Notes: a model not told the origin generated them from the sequence alone. A stretch of 64,000 nt of DNA from Micromonospora_G sp044458865 (GCF_044458865.1 NZ_JBITIH010000005.1:62001-126000), one strand, 5' to 3'; counted from the stretch's first letter, positions 42,662-51,581 are shown. Made by a program: numbers and translations.

Positions 42662-43402
42662 ATGGTCGACCACCACTTCGCCGACAGCGGGCTCGCCGAG
42701 TTGTACGACCTCTTCCACCCCTGGCAGGAGCGGGACGACCTCGGTTTCTACCTGCCCCTGGTGATGGCGGCGGAAAACGTACTCGACATCGGCTGCGGCA
42801 CCGGCATGCTCCTGCACCGGGCCCGGTCCGGCGGGCACACCGGACGGCTCTGCGGACTCGACCCGGCGCACGGCATGCTCGAACAGGCCCGGAGCCGACC
42901 CGACATCGAGTGGGTGACCGGCGACCTCGGCTCGGTCTCCTGGGACCAGGAGTTCGACCTCGCGGTGATGACCGGACACGCCTTCCAGGTGCTCCTCACC
43001 GACGAGGACCTACGGACAGCACTCGCCGCAGTCCGGTCCGCCCTCACCGGCCCGGGTCGCTTCGCGTTCGAGACCCGCAACCCCACGGCACGGACCTGGG
43101 AGCGCTGGACACCGGAGAACGCGGTCGAGACCACCGGCCCGACCGGTGCCCCGGTGCGGATGGAACACCAGGTCGAGACACCCCTCGACGGTGACCTCGT
43201 CAGCTTCACCACCACGTACACCAGCCCGGGCTGGGACGGGCCCCGGATCAGCCGGAGCACGCTGCGCTTCCTGGACCGCCGATCGCTCGCCGCGCATCTC
43301 ACGGCGGCCGGGCTCACGGTCGAACGACAGTACGGCGACTGGACCGGAAACCCGGTCACCGCCACCAGCCCGGAGATCATCACCATCGCCCGGCGCTCCT
43401 GA
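42662..43402 (+). CDS. Class I SAM-dependent methyltransferase, 246 aa
   Basis: Motif I VLDIGCGTGMLL (~40-51), motif II at LCGLDPAHGMLEQAR, and the post-motif WVTGDLGSVSWDQEFDLAVM place it in the Methyltransf_25/UbiE-like group. The N-terminus YDLFHPWQERDDLGFYLPLV is a common substrate-cap segment, and the C-terminal beta-strands (FETRNPTARTWERWTPE; LVSFTTTYTSPGWDG) form a small extra sheet seen in many actinobacterial members. It is cytosolic. Substrate cannot be read from the sequence or context. It lies between the TetR gene (same strand, hairpin between) and the NuoD-like gene 145 bp downstream. Confidence 0.9.
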   Translation: MVDHHFADSGLAELYDLFHPWQERDDLGFYLPLVMAAENVLDIGCGTGMLLHRARSGGHTGRLCGLDPAHGMLEQARSRPDIEWVTGDLGSVSWDQEFDLAVMTGHAFQVLLTDEDLRTALAAVRSALTGPGRFAFETRNPTARTWERWTPENAVETTGPTGAPVRMEHQVETPLDGDLVSFTTTYTSPGWDGPRISRSTLRFLDRRSLAAHLTAAGLTVERQYGDWTGNPVTATSPEIITIARRS

Positions 43403-43547
43403 CCCTCGGCTGCCCTGAACGGAACCTCCTCCCCCGTACGGAACCCGAGGCGGTGATCGACGCCCTCGTGGCCGGGACCGGGTGGCCGGCGGGCAGATCG
43501 GGCGGGGCTCTGCCGTCGCGACGGCGCGGCGTGCCACGATGACGGGT

Positions 43548-44702
43548 ATGACCACCGATACCGGCGCCTTGCGGGAGCTGACCGTCGGCACCGGGGCGGG
43601 ACTCGACACCGCCGACATGGTGCTCAACATCGGCCCCCAGCACCCCTCCACACACGGCGTACTCCGACTCAAGCTGCTGCTCGACGGCGAGCGGGTGGTG
43701 GCCTGCGAGCCGATCGTCGGCTACATGCACCGGGGCGCGGAAAAGCTGTTCGAGGTCCGCGACTACCGGCAGATCATCGTCCTGGCCAACCGGCACGACT
43801 GGCTCTCCGCGTTCTCCAACGAACTCGGCGTGGTGCTGGCAGTGGAACGGCTGATGGGCATCGAGGTCCCCGAACGGGCGACCTGGCTGCGTACCGCCCT
43901 CGCCGAAATGAACCGGGTGCTCAACCACCTGATGTTCCTCGGCTCCTACCCGCTGGAGATCGGCGCGATCACGCCGGTCTTCTACGCCTTCCGGGAACGG
44001 GAGACGCTCCAGGCGGTGATGGAGGAAGCCTCCGGCGGCCGGATCCACTACATGTTCAACCGGGTCGGCGGGATCAAGGAGGAGGTGCCGGCCGGCTGGA
44101 CCGGTCGTGCCCGGGCCGCGATCGGCGAGGTACGCCGCCGGATGCCCGACCTGGACAACCTGATCCGGCGCAACGAGATCTTCCTCGCCCGTACCGTCGG
44201 GGTGGGTGTGCTCTCCGCCGAGGACGCCGCCGCCTTCGGTGCCTCCGGTCCGGTGGCCCGCGCCTCCGGCCTGGACCTGGACCTGCGCCGGGACGAGCCC
44301 TACCTGGCGTACGGATCACTGGACGTACCCGTCGTCACCCGGACCGCCGGGGACTGCCACTCCCGGTTCGAGGTCCTGCTCGACCAGGTGTACGTCTCAC
44401 TCGATCTCGCCGAACAGTGCCTCGACCAGGTCGACCGGATCAGCGGCCCGGTCAACGTACGACTGCCGAAGGTCGTCAAGGCACCGGAGGGGCACACCTA
44501 CGCCTGGACCGAGAACCCGCTCGGCATCAACGGCTACTACCTCGTCTCCCGGGGCGAGAAGACCCCGTGGCGGATGAAGTTGCGCACCGCTTCGTACGCG
44601 AACGTCCAGGCCCTCGCCACCCTGCTCCCCGGCTGCCTGGTACCGGACCTGATCGCCGTACTCGGCTCGATGTTCTTCGTCGTCGGCGACATCGACAAGT
44701 AG
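43548..44702 (+). CDS. nuoD: Stand-alone NADH-quinone oxidoreductase subunit D (NuoD)-like protein, 384 aa
   Basis: MVLNIGPQHPSTHGVLRLKL carries the quinone-binding histidine region of the 49-kDa subunit. YMHRGAEKLFEVRDYRQII, LANRHDWLSAFSNELGVVLA, LMFLGSYPLEIGAITPVFYA, RIHYMFNRVGGIKEEVPAGW and the C-terminal PDLIAVLGSMFFVVGDIDK are all conserved. The protein is nearly full length (~385-440 in the family). In complex I this subunit forms the quinone site with NuoB, yet no other nuo gene is near, so this is a paralogue outside the main operon. It may replace the standard subunit or serve a separate redox role. The start ATG at 43548 is preferred; an ATG three codons upstream (43539) is also open. 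Confidence 0.92.
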   Translation: MTTDTGALRELTVGTGAGLDTADMVLNIGPQHPSTHGVLRLKLLLDGERVVACEPIVGYMHRGAEKLFEVRDYRQIIVLANRHDWLSAFSNELGVVLAVERLMGIEVPERATWLRTALAEMNRVLNHLMFLGSYPLEIGAITPVFYAFRERETLQAVMEEASGGRIHYMFNRVGGIKEEVPAGWTGRARAAIGEVRRRMPDLDNLIRRNEIFLARTVGVGVLSAEDAAAFGASGPVARASGLDLDLRRDEPYLAYGSLDVPVVTRTAGDCHSRFEVLLDQVYVSLDLAEQCLDQVDRISGPVNVRLPKVVKAPEGHTYAWTENPLGINGYYLVSRGEKTPWRMKLRTASYANVQALATLLPGCLVPDLIAVLGSMFFVVGDIDK

Positions 44703-44750
44703 TCCGCGAAGGTTGGCAGGCCGGCGCAGTTGCCGGACCGGCGGGGCGGA

Positions 44751-46862
44751 TCAGCGCCAGCGGGCACCACCGGCGCGCGGCGCGTCGTCCTCGGGTGGAT
44801 AGCCGTACGCCTGGTCCTCGGCCCGGCGGCGCCCGCCCGGAGCCGGCGGCGAGCCCGGCGCCTCACCTCGGGTCGCCCGCCGGTCCCCGCTCGACCCCGC
44901 ACTCCCGGGCGGCAGGGCCGGTACGACCGGCGACCGGTCCCGGCCACGATCCGGCCACGCCCCGGCGCCCGCGTCCGGCCAGCGGTTGTCGCCCTGGCCC
45001 GCCCAGCGGCTCCCGACCCGGTCCTCGCCCCGGTCCTCGTCTCGGCCCGACCTGCGGCCCCCGGCCAGTTCCTCGTCTCCGCCCGACCTGCGGCCCCCGG
45101 CCAGTTCCTCGTCTCGGCCTGGCCTGCGACCCGCACCGGACCTGCCGGGCTCGGCCCAGTACACGTCCCCTGCGCCGGCTCGCGGCCCATGCCCCGAACC
45201 GGCCCACCGCGAGTCACCCCGACGGTCCCCGTCGGCGGAGGCACCACGGTGCCTCCGGTCATCATCGGCAGAGGCGCCTCGGTCGGCGTCACCCCACTGG
45301 TCGGCCCGGCGACGCCCCCCGCCCTCTGGAACCGGGCGGTCACCACCCCAGCCCGACTCGTCCCGCCGAGGCTCGGCCCGCCAGGACTCCTCGCGCCTCG
45401 GCTCCTCCCGCCGCATACTCGCCCAGCGGTCCTCGACCCGCAGCTCGGTACCGGACTCGTCCGCGCGTACGGCCGCCCGCCGCTCGCCCATCCGAAGCTC
45501 GCTGCCCCGCTCGTCGTTGCGTACCGACGCCCACCGGTCTCCCGCCCGGCCGGACCAGCGGGACGCGTCCTCGAACCCAGCCTCGTCCGGCTCCGCCGAG
45601 GCGTACCGCTCGGATCGTGGCGTCTCGCCGCCGCCCGAGTGTGCCCCCGACCACGCGCCCCGATGCTCGTCGTCCGGGCTGGCCGCCCGCCGGCCCCGTG
45701 CGGGCCGGTCGGACCACTCGTCCCGGTCCGCCCCACCCCGACCGCGATAGCCCTCGCCCGGCGGATAGCGCTCGCTCGACGGGTAGTCGGCCTCCGGGTC
45801 GTAGCCGCCACCACTGCCGTAGACGTTGCCGTAGACGTGCCCGGCGCCGCCGTCGTCACCCGGCGGTCCGACGATCGTGTGCCGGGTGGTGACCTTCACC
45901 GTCTCGGTGTGCCGGACCACGCCACCGCCGAGGTGCGGACGAGGCGGGGCGGCGCCAGTGGCGGGCGGCGCCGGGGCGCGACCGCCCCGCTCCCGGCTGC
46001 CGTAACCCGACTCCGGCGGGGGTCCGCCGTACCGACCTCCGCCGTACGGCTCGCCGCCGTCGTACTGGCCCCCGTCGTACTGCTCGGGCCCGCCCTGCTG
46101 TTGGGCCCCGCCGTACTCGCCACCCCCGTACGGTTCGGCGCCGTACTGCTCCGCGCCGCCGTACCGAGCGCCGCCGTACTGGGCGCCACCGTACTGGGCG
46201 CCACCGCGCCCAGCGCCGCCGTACTGGGCCGGGTACTGCTCGTTGTTCCGGGCGGGACCGTCGTACGCCTCCTGCCGGACCGGTTCACGGTGGTCCGCCT
46301 CGCCTCGGTCGGAGCCGGAGTAGCCCGCTCCGGGGCGGACGCCCGCCGGCCCGCCGGCGGGCGGCACCGACGGAGCGCCGTTCCGGACGGCCTCCGGCGG
46401 CACGCCCGGCCAGCCCGGAGCGGGCTCGGCGCGAGCGGCACCACGACCTGCGGCCGAGTCCTCGCGACCGGGTACGGATTCGCTGCCAGCGGCGTCGACC
46501 TGTCGCCGCAACGCCTCCACGTTGTGCTGGACCGTCTGGAGTTGCTCACCGAGCGTCTGGTGGGTGGAGCGGGATGCGGTGGCGATGTCCTTACGGAGAG
46601 TGCCGCGCACCTCCTCGATCCGATCGAGGAGGGCCTCTTCCAGTTCAGCACCCTCGGTCCGCGAGGCGCCACCAAGCGTGACCGACAGTCCAATCAGGAC
46701 AACAGCGAGTACGGCCAGCAACGCGGTGATCCGCAGCAGCCCGTTGCTCTGCCCGAACAGAAGCATGAGCGCAGCCAGCGATGCCAACCCGACGCCCACC
46801 CAGGAGAGGGTCGTCAGGAGTTGCCGACGACGCGGCGGCTCGGTGTCATCCCCGGCGGGCAT
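44751..46862 (-). CDS. Membrane-anchored, very long Gly/Arg/Tyr-rich disordered protein, 703 aa
   Basis: The ATG at 46862 (MPAGDDTEPPRRRQ) is taken; the frame extends 25 codons upstream without support. Two transmembrane helices lie near the N-terminus (LSWVGVGLASLAALMLLFGQ and ITALLAVLAVVLIGLSVTLG), followed by a short coiled-coil-like segment (LEEALLDRIEEVRGTLRKDI; LQTVQHNVEALRRQVD). The remaining ~550 residues are low complexity: QYGGA repeats around ~230-290, then charged Arg/Asp/Glu repeats including RRSGRDEELAGG units. Such composition is seen in proteins that scaffold or phase-separate at the membrane. Function unknown. A plus-strand frame covers the same DNA but is a shadow. It converges with nuoD. 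Confidence 0.75.
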   Translation of the reverse strand: MPAGDDTEPPRRRQLLTTLSWVGVGLASLAALMLLFGQSNGLLRITALLAVLAVVLIGLSVTLGGASRTEGAELEEALLDRIEEVRGTLRKDIATASRSTHQTLGEQLQTVQHNVEALRRQVDAAGSESVPGREDSAAGRGAARAEPAPGWPGVPPEAVRNGAPSVPPAGGPAGVRPGAGYSGSDRGEADHREPVRQEAYDGPARNNEQYPAQYGGAGRGGAQYGGAQYGGARYGGAEQYGAEPYGGGEYGGAQQQGGPEQYDGGQYDGGEPYGGGRYGGPPPESGYGSRERGGRAPAPPATGAAPPRPHLGGGVVRHTETVKVTTRHTIVGPPGDDGGAGHVYGNVYGSGGGYDPEADYPSSERYPPGEGYRGRGGADRDEWSDRPARGRRAASPDDEHRGAWSGAHSGGGETPRSERYASAEPDEAGFEDASRWSGRAGDRWASVRNDERGSELRMGERRAAVRADESGTELRVEDRWASMRREEPRREESWRAEPRRDESGWGGDRPVPEGGGRRRADQWGDADRGASADDDRRHRGASADGDRRGDSRWAGSGHGPRAGAGDVYWAEPGRSGAGRRPGRDEELAGGRRSGGDEELAGGRRSGRDEDRGEDRVGSRWAGQGDNRWPDAGAGAWPDRGRDRSPVVPALPPGSAGSSGDRRATRGEAPGSPPAPGGRRRAEDQAYGYPPEDDAPRAGGARWR

Positions 46863-46950
46863 GGCACTGCAGCCTACCCACAGTTGCTGAATCCGGGGAG
46901 ACGGCGCCCATCCGTCAGGTCGGTCACACCCGCGCACCCTCCGTACACGG

Positions 46951-46989
46951 CCGTGGGGCCGGCATCGCTTCGCGATGCCGGCCCCACGG
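46951..46989 (-). terminator. Very long perfect hairpin terminator
   Basis: 18-bp perfect arms (46951-46968 and 46972-46989) with a TTC loop, just past the stop of the betaine-binding protein gene (minus strand, ends at 47009). One of the strongest hairpins in the window; it also lies upstream of the start of the disordered-protein gene, so it insulates the two. Confidence 0.8.
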
Positions 46990-47008
46990 GAGACGCGAGG
47001 AGGTCGAC

Positions 47009-48013
47009 TCAGCCGGCGGCGAGTTCACCGTCGGAGGAGAGCACCAGGCCAACACTGATCGCACCGGTGGTCAGCGCCGTCTTCGTCTGTGGTCCACCGG
47101 CATCCAGGGAACTGAACGAACCGGCCTTGAAGTCGTAGACCTGGACCAGTCCGGCCTGGCACTTCGGCCGCTGGGGGCACTCCGGCGGGCCGCCGAGGAT
47201 GGTGGAAGACCCGGAGCACTTCGCGGCCAGGTCGGACAGGGTCTTGAGACCGTGCTGGTCGGCAAAGGTCTGGGTGACCGCGAACGCGTTCTGGTCCTGT
47301 GCGGTCGACGCCGCGCCGAAGGTGAGGCCGACCTTCTCGCCGAGACCCTTCAGGTTGGTCACTGTCTGGTTCAGGTCGGAGGAGGCGACCTGGGCGGTAC
47401 TACCCTGGTTGATCTTGCCGTTGAGGAATGTGGCCAGGGTGGCCGCGTACTCCGGCACCACCTGGAGTTCACCCTTCTCCAGCGCCGGCTCGTAGAGCTC
47501 ACGGTTGCCGACCGTCTGGACCTTCACCGTGAACCCGGCGGCGGTCAGCGCGATCGAGTAGAGCTCACCCAGCGTCTGGTTCTCGCTGAAGTTGGCCGCG
47601 CCGACGGTGATCGGGCCACCGGCGCCCTTGCTGATGCCACTGGTCAGGTTGTTCGCCGAGGCGAATTCCTGGGCCGCCACCTTCGACGACTTCCGGTCGA
47701 CGTCGACCGCCTTGTTCAGCTGGATCAGCTTCGGCGTGTCGATTGCGGCGGATACCTTGTCCAGGGCGGCGACCAGCTCCGGCGTGGCGGCCTTCGCGTT
47801 GATCGCCGGAATGACGTTGTCCGTGTCCTGCAACTTCTTGTCGTCCGCGAGGACGACCAGCTTCTTACCGGCCACCGGCGCGCAGCCGGCACCGGCCGCC
47901 GCGCTCGGCGGAGCCTCGGTGCCCGACGACCCGGATTCACCGCACCCGGCGAGGAATGTGGCCACGGCGAGCGCGCCTACCGCTCCCGCCGCCAGACGTG
48001 TACGTGCGCGCAT
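47009..48013 (-). CDS. Glycine betaine/osmoprotectant ABC transporter substrate-binding lipoprotein, 334 aa
   Basis: MRARTRLAAGAVGALAVATF with lipobox LAGC gives a lipid-anchored extracytoplasmic protein. ITVGAANFSENQTLGELYSI is the characteristic start of an OpuAC/OsmF-like type II binding protein; FTVKVQTVGNRELYEPALEK, GELQVVPEYAATLATFLNGK and FADQHGLKTLSDLAAKCSG follow in family order. A cysteine-rich insert (GPPECPQRPKCQAG) sits near the ligand site. The unusual N-terminal domain (ADDKKLQDTDNVIPAINAK...) may be part of the same fold. It binds quaternary amines such as glycine betaine or choline for the coupled permeases at 48274 and 48993. Confidence 0.88.
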   Translation of the reverse strand: MRARTRLAAGAVGALAVATFLAGCGESGSSGTEAPPSAAAGAGCAPVAGKKLVVLADDKKLQDTDNVIPAINAKAATPELVAALDKVSAAIDTPKLIQLNKAVDVDRKSSKVAAQEFASANNLTSGISKGAGGPITVGAANFSENQTLGELYSIALTAAGFTVKVQTVGNRELYEPALEKGELQVVPEYAATLATFLNGKINQGSTAQVASSDLNQTVTNLKGLGEKVGLTFGAASTAQDQNAFAVTQTFADQHGLKTLSDLAAKCSGSSTILGGPPECPQRPKCQAGLVQVYDFKAGSFSSLDAGGPQTKTALTTGAISVGLVLSSDGELAAG

Positions 48014-48273
48014 GACGCCCGCCTTCCGTGTCCCGGCGCGACCCGACGGGGCCGGCCGCGTGTCCGACGGACGATCAGACCTGGCGATCGCCCGCGACCT
48101 CCCACCCAACATCGTCGCGCACGCGGCGACAACTCGAGGGCGATGTCGTCACCGGATCGTCACACTGTTAGCCGGACGGATTAACGGGTAAGCCACGCGC
48201 CGGAATCGGGCTGATCCGGCGGTCAGTCGGAGGGTTCCGCACCGGGGCAACACCGGGGCACGGTCGTACGGCC
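48014..48273. other. Intergenic region between betaine permease and binding-protein genes
   Basis: About 260 bp, unusually long inside a transport operon on the minus strand. It probably contains a separate promoter for the binding-protein gene (TGTTAGCC near 48166 resembles a -10 region) or an RNA processing site. Nothing else recognised. Confidence 0.35.
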
Positions 48274-48996
48274 TCAGGAGCCGCTGATCGCCGCGGCGGC
48301 CCTCCGGTTCGCGCGCCGGGTGGTACGACGCAGCGGGCGCGGGGTGACCGCCCGCTCGACGGTGGCCAGGATCACCTCGACCAGCAGGGCGAGCAACGCC
48401 ACCAGCAGGCCACCGGCGAGGATCTGCCCGCCGCCGACCCCGATACCGAGACCGAACCCGGCGCTGATGATCTGTCCGAGACCACCGCCGTTGACAAACG
48501 ACGCGAGCGCCGCGGTGGCGACCACCTGGACGGCTGCGGTACGGAACCCGGCGGCGAGGTACGGCACCGCCAGCGGCAGTTCGACCCGCCGCAGCAGTTG
48601 CCCACCCGAGAGCCCCATCCCCCGGGCGGCGTCCCGCGTCTCCGGGTCGACCTGCCGCACGCCGGTGTACGCGTTCGCGAGCAGCGGTGGCACCGCGAAG
48701 ACGGCCAGCGCCACGATCACCGGGCGCTGGCCGAAACCGAGCGCGGTCAACGGCAGGATGGTCAGCAGTGCGAGGGTGGGGATGGCGAGCGTCACGTTCG
48801 AGATCAGCAGGACGAGGGCCCCGCCCCGACCGCGGTGCCCGAGCCAGAGCCCGATCGGCCAGGCGACCAGGCAGCCGAGCGCCACCGCCGCCGCCGAGAT
48901 GGTCAGATGCTCGCCCAGCCGATCCAGAATGCCACCGGGATTGGTCCAGTTCAGCGGATCGTTGAGCCAGCGCACCGCCTGTTCGAACGCGTTCAT
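48274..48996 (-). CDS. Osmoprotectant ABC transporter permease (OpuCB/OpuCD-like), 240 aa
   Basis: Start ATG at 48996 with GGGAGGA five bases upstream and a 4-base overlap with the preceding permease's stop (ATGA). Helices: LTISAAAVALGCLVAWPIGL, LVLLISNVTLAIPTLALLTI, PVIVALAVFAVPPLLANAYT, AAGFRTAAVQVVATAALASF, LAGGLLVALLALLVEVILA. The binding-protein-dependent transport loop reads VDPETRDAARGMGLSGGQLLRRVELPLAVPYLAAG. With the co-transcribed permease it forms the membrane channel for betaine/choline uptake; the binding protein follows downstream after 260 bp. Confidence 0.92.
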   Translation of the reverse strand: MNAFEQAVRWLNDPLNWTNPGGILDRLGEHLTISAAAVALGCLVAWPIGLWLGHRGRGGALVLLISNVTLAIPTLALLTILPLTALGFGQRPVIVALAVFAVPPLLANAYTGVRQVDPETRDAARGMGLSGGQLLRRVELPLAVPYLAAGFRTAAVQVVATAALASFVNGGGLGQIISAGFGLGIGVGGGQILAGGLLVALLALLVEVILATVERAVTPRPLRRTTRRANRRAAAAISGS

Positions 48997-49682
48997 CGGG
49001 TCCTCCCCCGGGCGGTCCACGGCGTCAGCAGCCGGCCGATGCCGGCCAGGATGAGGTCGAGTACCAGCGCCAGGACGACGCAGAGCACAGTGCCGACCAT
49101 GATCTCGGCTTTGAAGAAGTTGTTCCGGAAACCGCCGAGGATCAGTTGTCCGAGCCCGCCATGGCCGACCAGCACCCCGACCGTGACCAGCGCCACGGTG
49201 GAGACCGTCGCCAGGCGCAATCCGGTGAGGATGCCGGGCAGGGCCAGCGGCAGGTCGATCCGGATCAGGCGGTTGAGGCGCCCGTACCCCATTCCCTCGG
49301 CGGCGTCGCGTACCTCCGCCGGCACCTGGTTGAGCCCGGCGAGCGCATTCCTGATGATCAGAAGCAGGGCGTAGAGCACCAAACCGACCAGTACGGTGGT
49401 GGTCCCGATGCCGAGCAATGGCGCCAGGAACGCGAAGAGAGCCAGTGACGGAACCGTGTAGAGCACCCCGGAGAGTGCAAGAATCGGGCCGGCGAGGGCA
49501 CGGAACCAGTAGGCCACGACCGCAAGGGGTATCGCTATGAGCGCGGCGAGCAACACCGCCTGGGCGGTCAGGATCGCGTGTTCTCGCAGTGCGCCGAGAA
49601 TGGTGTCAGAGTTGTCCCGCACGTACTGCCAGGAGAACCACGGATTACCCGGGGCTTCCCGGTAGAGCAGGTGGAAGGACAT
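48993..49682 (-). CDS. Osmoprotectant ABC transporter permease (OpuCD/ProW-like), 229 aa
   Basis: Helices: ILTAQAVLLAALIAIPLAVV, ILALSGVLYTVPSLALFAFL, TVLVGLVLYALLLIIRNALA, LATVSTVALVTVGVLVGHGG, VGTVLCVVLALVLDLILAG. The coupling loop EVRDAAEGMGYGRLNRLIRI, DLPLALPGILTG is the permease signature. The ATG at 49682 lies two bases from the start of the divergent ATPase gene and has no clear ribosome-binding site, so its mRNA may start within or near the ATPase coding sequence or be leaderless. It partners with the second permease through an ATGA overlap. Confidence 0.88.
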   Translation of the reverse strand: MSFHLLYREAPGNPWFSWQYVRDNSDTILGALREHAILTAQAVLLAALIAIPLAVVAYWFRALAGPILALSGVLYTVPSLALFAFLAPLLGIGTTTVLVGLVLYALLLIIRNALAGLNQVPAEVRDAAEGMGYGRLNRLIRIDLPLALPGILTGLRLATVSTVALVTVGVLVGHGGLGQLILGGFRNNFFKAEIMVGTVLCVVLALVLDLILAGIGRLLTPWTARGRTR

Positions 49683-49684
49683 AG

Positions 49685-50755
49685 GTGAACGCTACCCCGG
49701 AGGACGATTCCGCGGCATCGCACCGAAGCGCGCCGTACGGTGACTCCGGCGACGGTGCCACCCGCACCGCCGGTACGCCGAGTGCGGCGTCGATCCGGCT
49801 GGACGGCGTCCGCAAGCAGTACCCGGACGGGACCGTCGCGGTCAACAAACTGAGCCTGTCGGTGCCGGCCGGCGAACTGGTGGTGCTGATCGGCCCCTCC
49901 GGCTGCGGCAAGTCGACCGTCCTGCGCATGATCAACCGACTGATCGAGCCGTCGGCCGGACGGATCCTGCTCGACGACGAGGACGTCACCGAGACCGATC
50001 CGGTGCAACTGCGGCGCCGGATCGGTTACGTCATCCAGAACGTCGGACTCTTTCCACACCAGACGGTGCAGGCCAACGTCGGCACCGTACCCCGCCTGCT
50101 CGGCTGGTCCCGGTCACGGATCCGGACTCGCTCCGACGAGTTGCTGGACCTGGTCGGCCTCGACCCGACGAAGTTCGGCCGGCGTTACCCACACGAACTC
50201 TCCGGCGGACAACGGCAACGGGTGGGGGTGGCCCGTGCGCTCGCCGCCGACCCGGTGGTGCTGCTGATGGACGAACCGTTCTCCGCCGTCGACCCGATCG
50301 CCCGCGCCCGCCTCCAGGAGGAGTTCCTCCGCTTGCAGGACGAGGTACGCAAGACGATCGTGTTGGTCACCCACGACCTGGACGAGGCGGTACGGCTCGG
50401 CGACCGGATCGCCATCCTGTCCCAGCGCGGGCGGCTGGAGCAGTACGACAGTCCCGCCACCCTGCTCGGCGAACCGGCGTCGTCCTTCGTCCGGGAGTTC
50501 GTCGGCGCGGACCGGGGAATCCGTCGACTCGCCGTCACCCCGATCACCCGGGACCTGCTCGAACCCCTCCCCACCACGGCGTCGCCGGGTTCGCTGCCCC
50601 GGGTGGCACTCGGCTCGTCGCTCTACGACGCGCTCGCCACTCTGCTGACCACAAACGCGGACGAGACGTGGGTGACCGAGGGCAGCGAGCCGGTCGGCCT
50701 GCTCAGTCGGCACCGCATCCTGAGCATCGACTACCCCGCCGACCCGGTCGGCTGA
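49685..50755 (+). CDS. Osmoprotectant ABC transporter ATP-binding protein (OpuCA/ProV-like), 356 aa
   Basis: GTG at 49685 with GGAAGGAC upstream is the only start codon before the domain. About 37 N-terminal residues are polar and extra to the family. Then IRLDGVRKQYPDGTVAVNKL, Walker A LIGPSGCGKSTVLRMINRLI, VIQNVGLFPHQTVQANV, signature LSGGQRQRVGVARALAADPV, Walker B VLLMDEPFSAVDPIARARLQ and LVTHDLDEAVRLGDRI. The C-terminal ~65 residues (LGSSLYDALATLLTTNADET, GSEPVGLLSRHRILSI) resemble a single degenerate CBS-like module, a possible ionic-strength sensor as in OpuA. It energises the divergently encoded betaine permease pair. Confidence 0.92.
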   Translation: MNATPEDDSAASHRSAPYGDSGDGATRTAGTPSAASIRLDGVRKQYPDGTVAVNKLSLSVPAGELVVLIGPSGCGKSTVLRMINRLIEPSAGRILLDDEDVTETDPVQLRRRIGYVIQNVGLFPHQTVQANVGTVPRLLGWSRSRIRTRSDELLDLVGLDPTKFGRRYPHELSGGQRQRVGVARALAADPVVLLMDEPFSAVDPIARARLQEEFLRLQDEVRKTIVLVTHDLDEAVRLGDRIAILSQRGRLEQYDSPATLLGEPASSFVREFVGADRGIRRLAVTPITRDLLEPLPTTASPGSLPRVALGSSLYDALATLLTTNADETWVTEGSEPVGLLSRHRILSIDYPADPVG

Positions 50756-50914
50756 ACCCCGGGACCACGCCCGGGCCGTTCGGTGGACGCGGAGCCACAG
50801 CGCGAGCCGCCCGAACGGCGGGCCGCGCCCCGGGCCGGTGGATCGGCCCGGAGCGGTGGATCGGCCCGGAGCCGGCGAGCGGTCAACGCCCGGATCGGCT
50901 CCGGCTGCGGTCGG

Positions 50915-51406
50915 TCAACGCCGGCCGCGCCAGCCACCGAGGGTGGCGAGGCCGACGACCCAGCCCACGAAGAGTCCGTACCCGGCCCCGTCGCCGGCCG
51001 CCCGGAACGCGCCGAGCAGCGTCGGGTCCGCCTGGATCAGCGTCGTGACCAGGGCCGCGAAGGCGCCAGCGAAGACGTACGAGGACCAGCCGGCGAAGAA
51101 CTGGCTGAGTGTGCCCCGGGCTCGGGCCAACTGCGAACCGGGCAGCAGGTAGAGAAAGAGCGCGGTGAGCACGACGACCAGGATCGCCCTGAGGTCGGCG
51201 GCGACGACGTTCTGCACCGAGTCGTCGGAGTCGAACCGCCAGGACGGCCAGGAGAGCAGCCGCAGGAACCAGCCGCCGGCCGTGTTCGGGTCGGTGTTGT
51301 CCCGGGACCAGTCGGCGTACCAGGGGCTGCCGAAAACCAGAACCAGGATGAGTGCGGCGAGTGTGCCCGCACCGGTTGCGGTCTTGTAGCGATTGGTGAG
51401 AGCCAT
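50915..51406 (-). CDS. Conserved small membrane protein, 163 aa
   Basis: Start ATG at 51406 (MALTNRYKTATGAGTLAALI); the frame extends nine codons further. Four transmembrane helices: GAGTLAALILVLVFGSPWYA, LRAILVVVLTALFLYLLPGS, SSYVFAGAFAALVTTLIQAD and GAGYGLFVGWVVGLATLGGW. The WYADWSRDNTDPNTAGGWFL loop carries Trp/Asp residues. I do not recognise a named family; Micromonosporaceae carry similar short membrane proteins. It sits between the ATPase gene (159 bp, plus strand) and a small soluble protein gene. Function unknown. Confidence 0.7.
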   Translation of the reverse strand: MALTNRYKTATGAGTLAALILVLVFGSPWYADWSRDNTDPNTAGGWFLRLLSWPSWRFDSDDSVQNVVAADLRAILVVVLTALFLYLLPGSQLARARGTLSQFFAGWSSYVFAGAFAALVTTLIQADPTLLGAFRAAGDGAGYGLFVGWVVGLATLGGWRGRR

Positions 51407-51581
51407 GCGGCGCTTATTTCCCGGCGCCCACAAGTGGGCAAACCCGAAAACCGCTCACCCGTTGTCGCTCAACTAATGAATAGGCACCAACGGTACGTAG
51501 CTCAAGAACTGTGCGCTACGTACGGATGTCCGGAAGAGCGGATTTGGGACTAGCAACGGTCCTGGCACGTGCTCCGACGCG

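Noticed and set aside
44730..47138. 802-residue plus-strand frame opposite the disordered membrane protein
   Set aside because: Pro/Ala/Arg/Val low complexity with no domain; the minus strand has two clear membrane helices, a coiled-coil segment and in-frame repeats. Neither strand is fully certain, but the minus is better.
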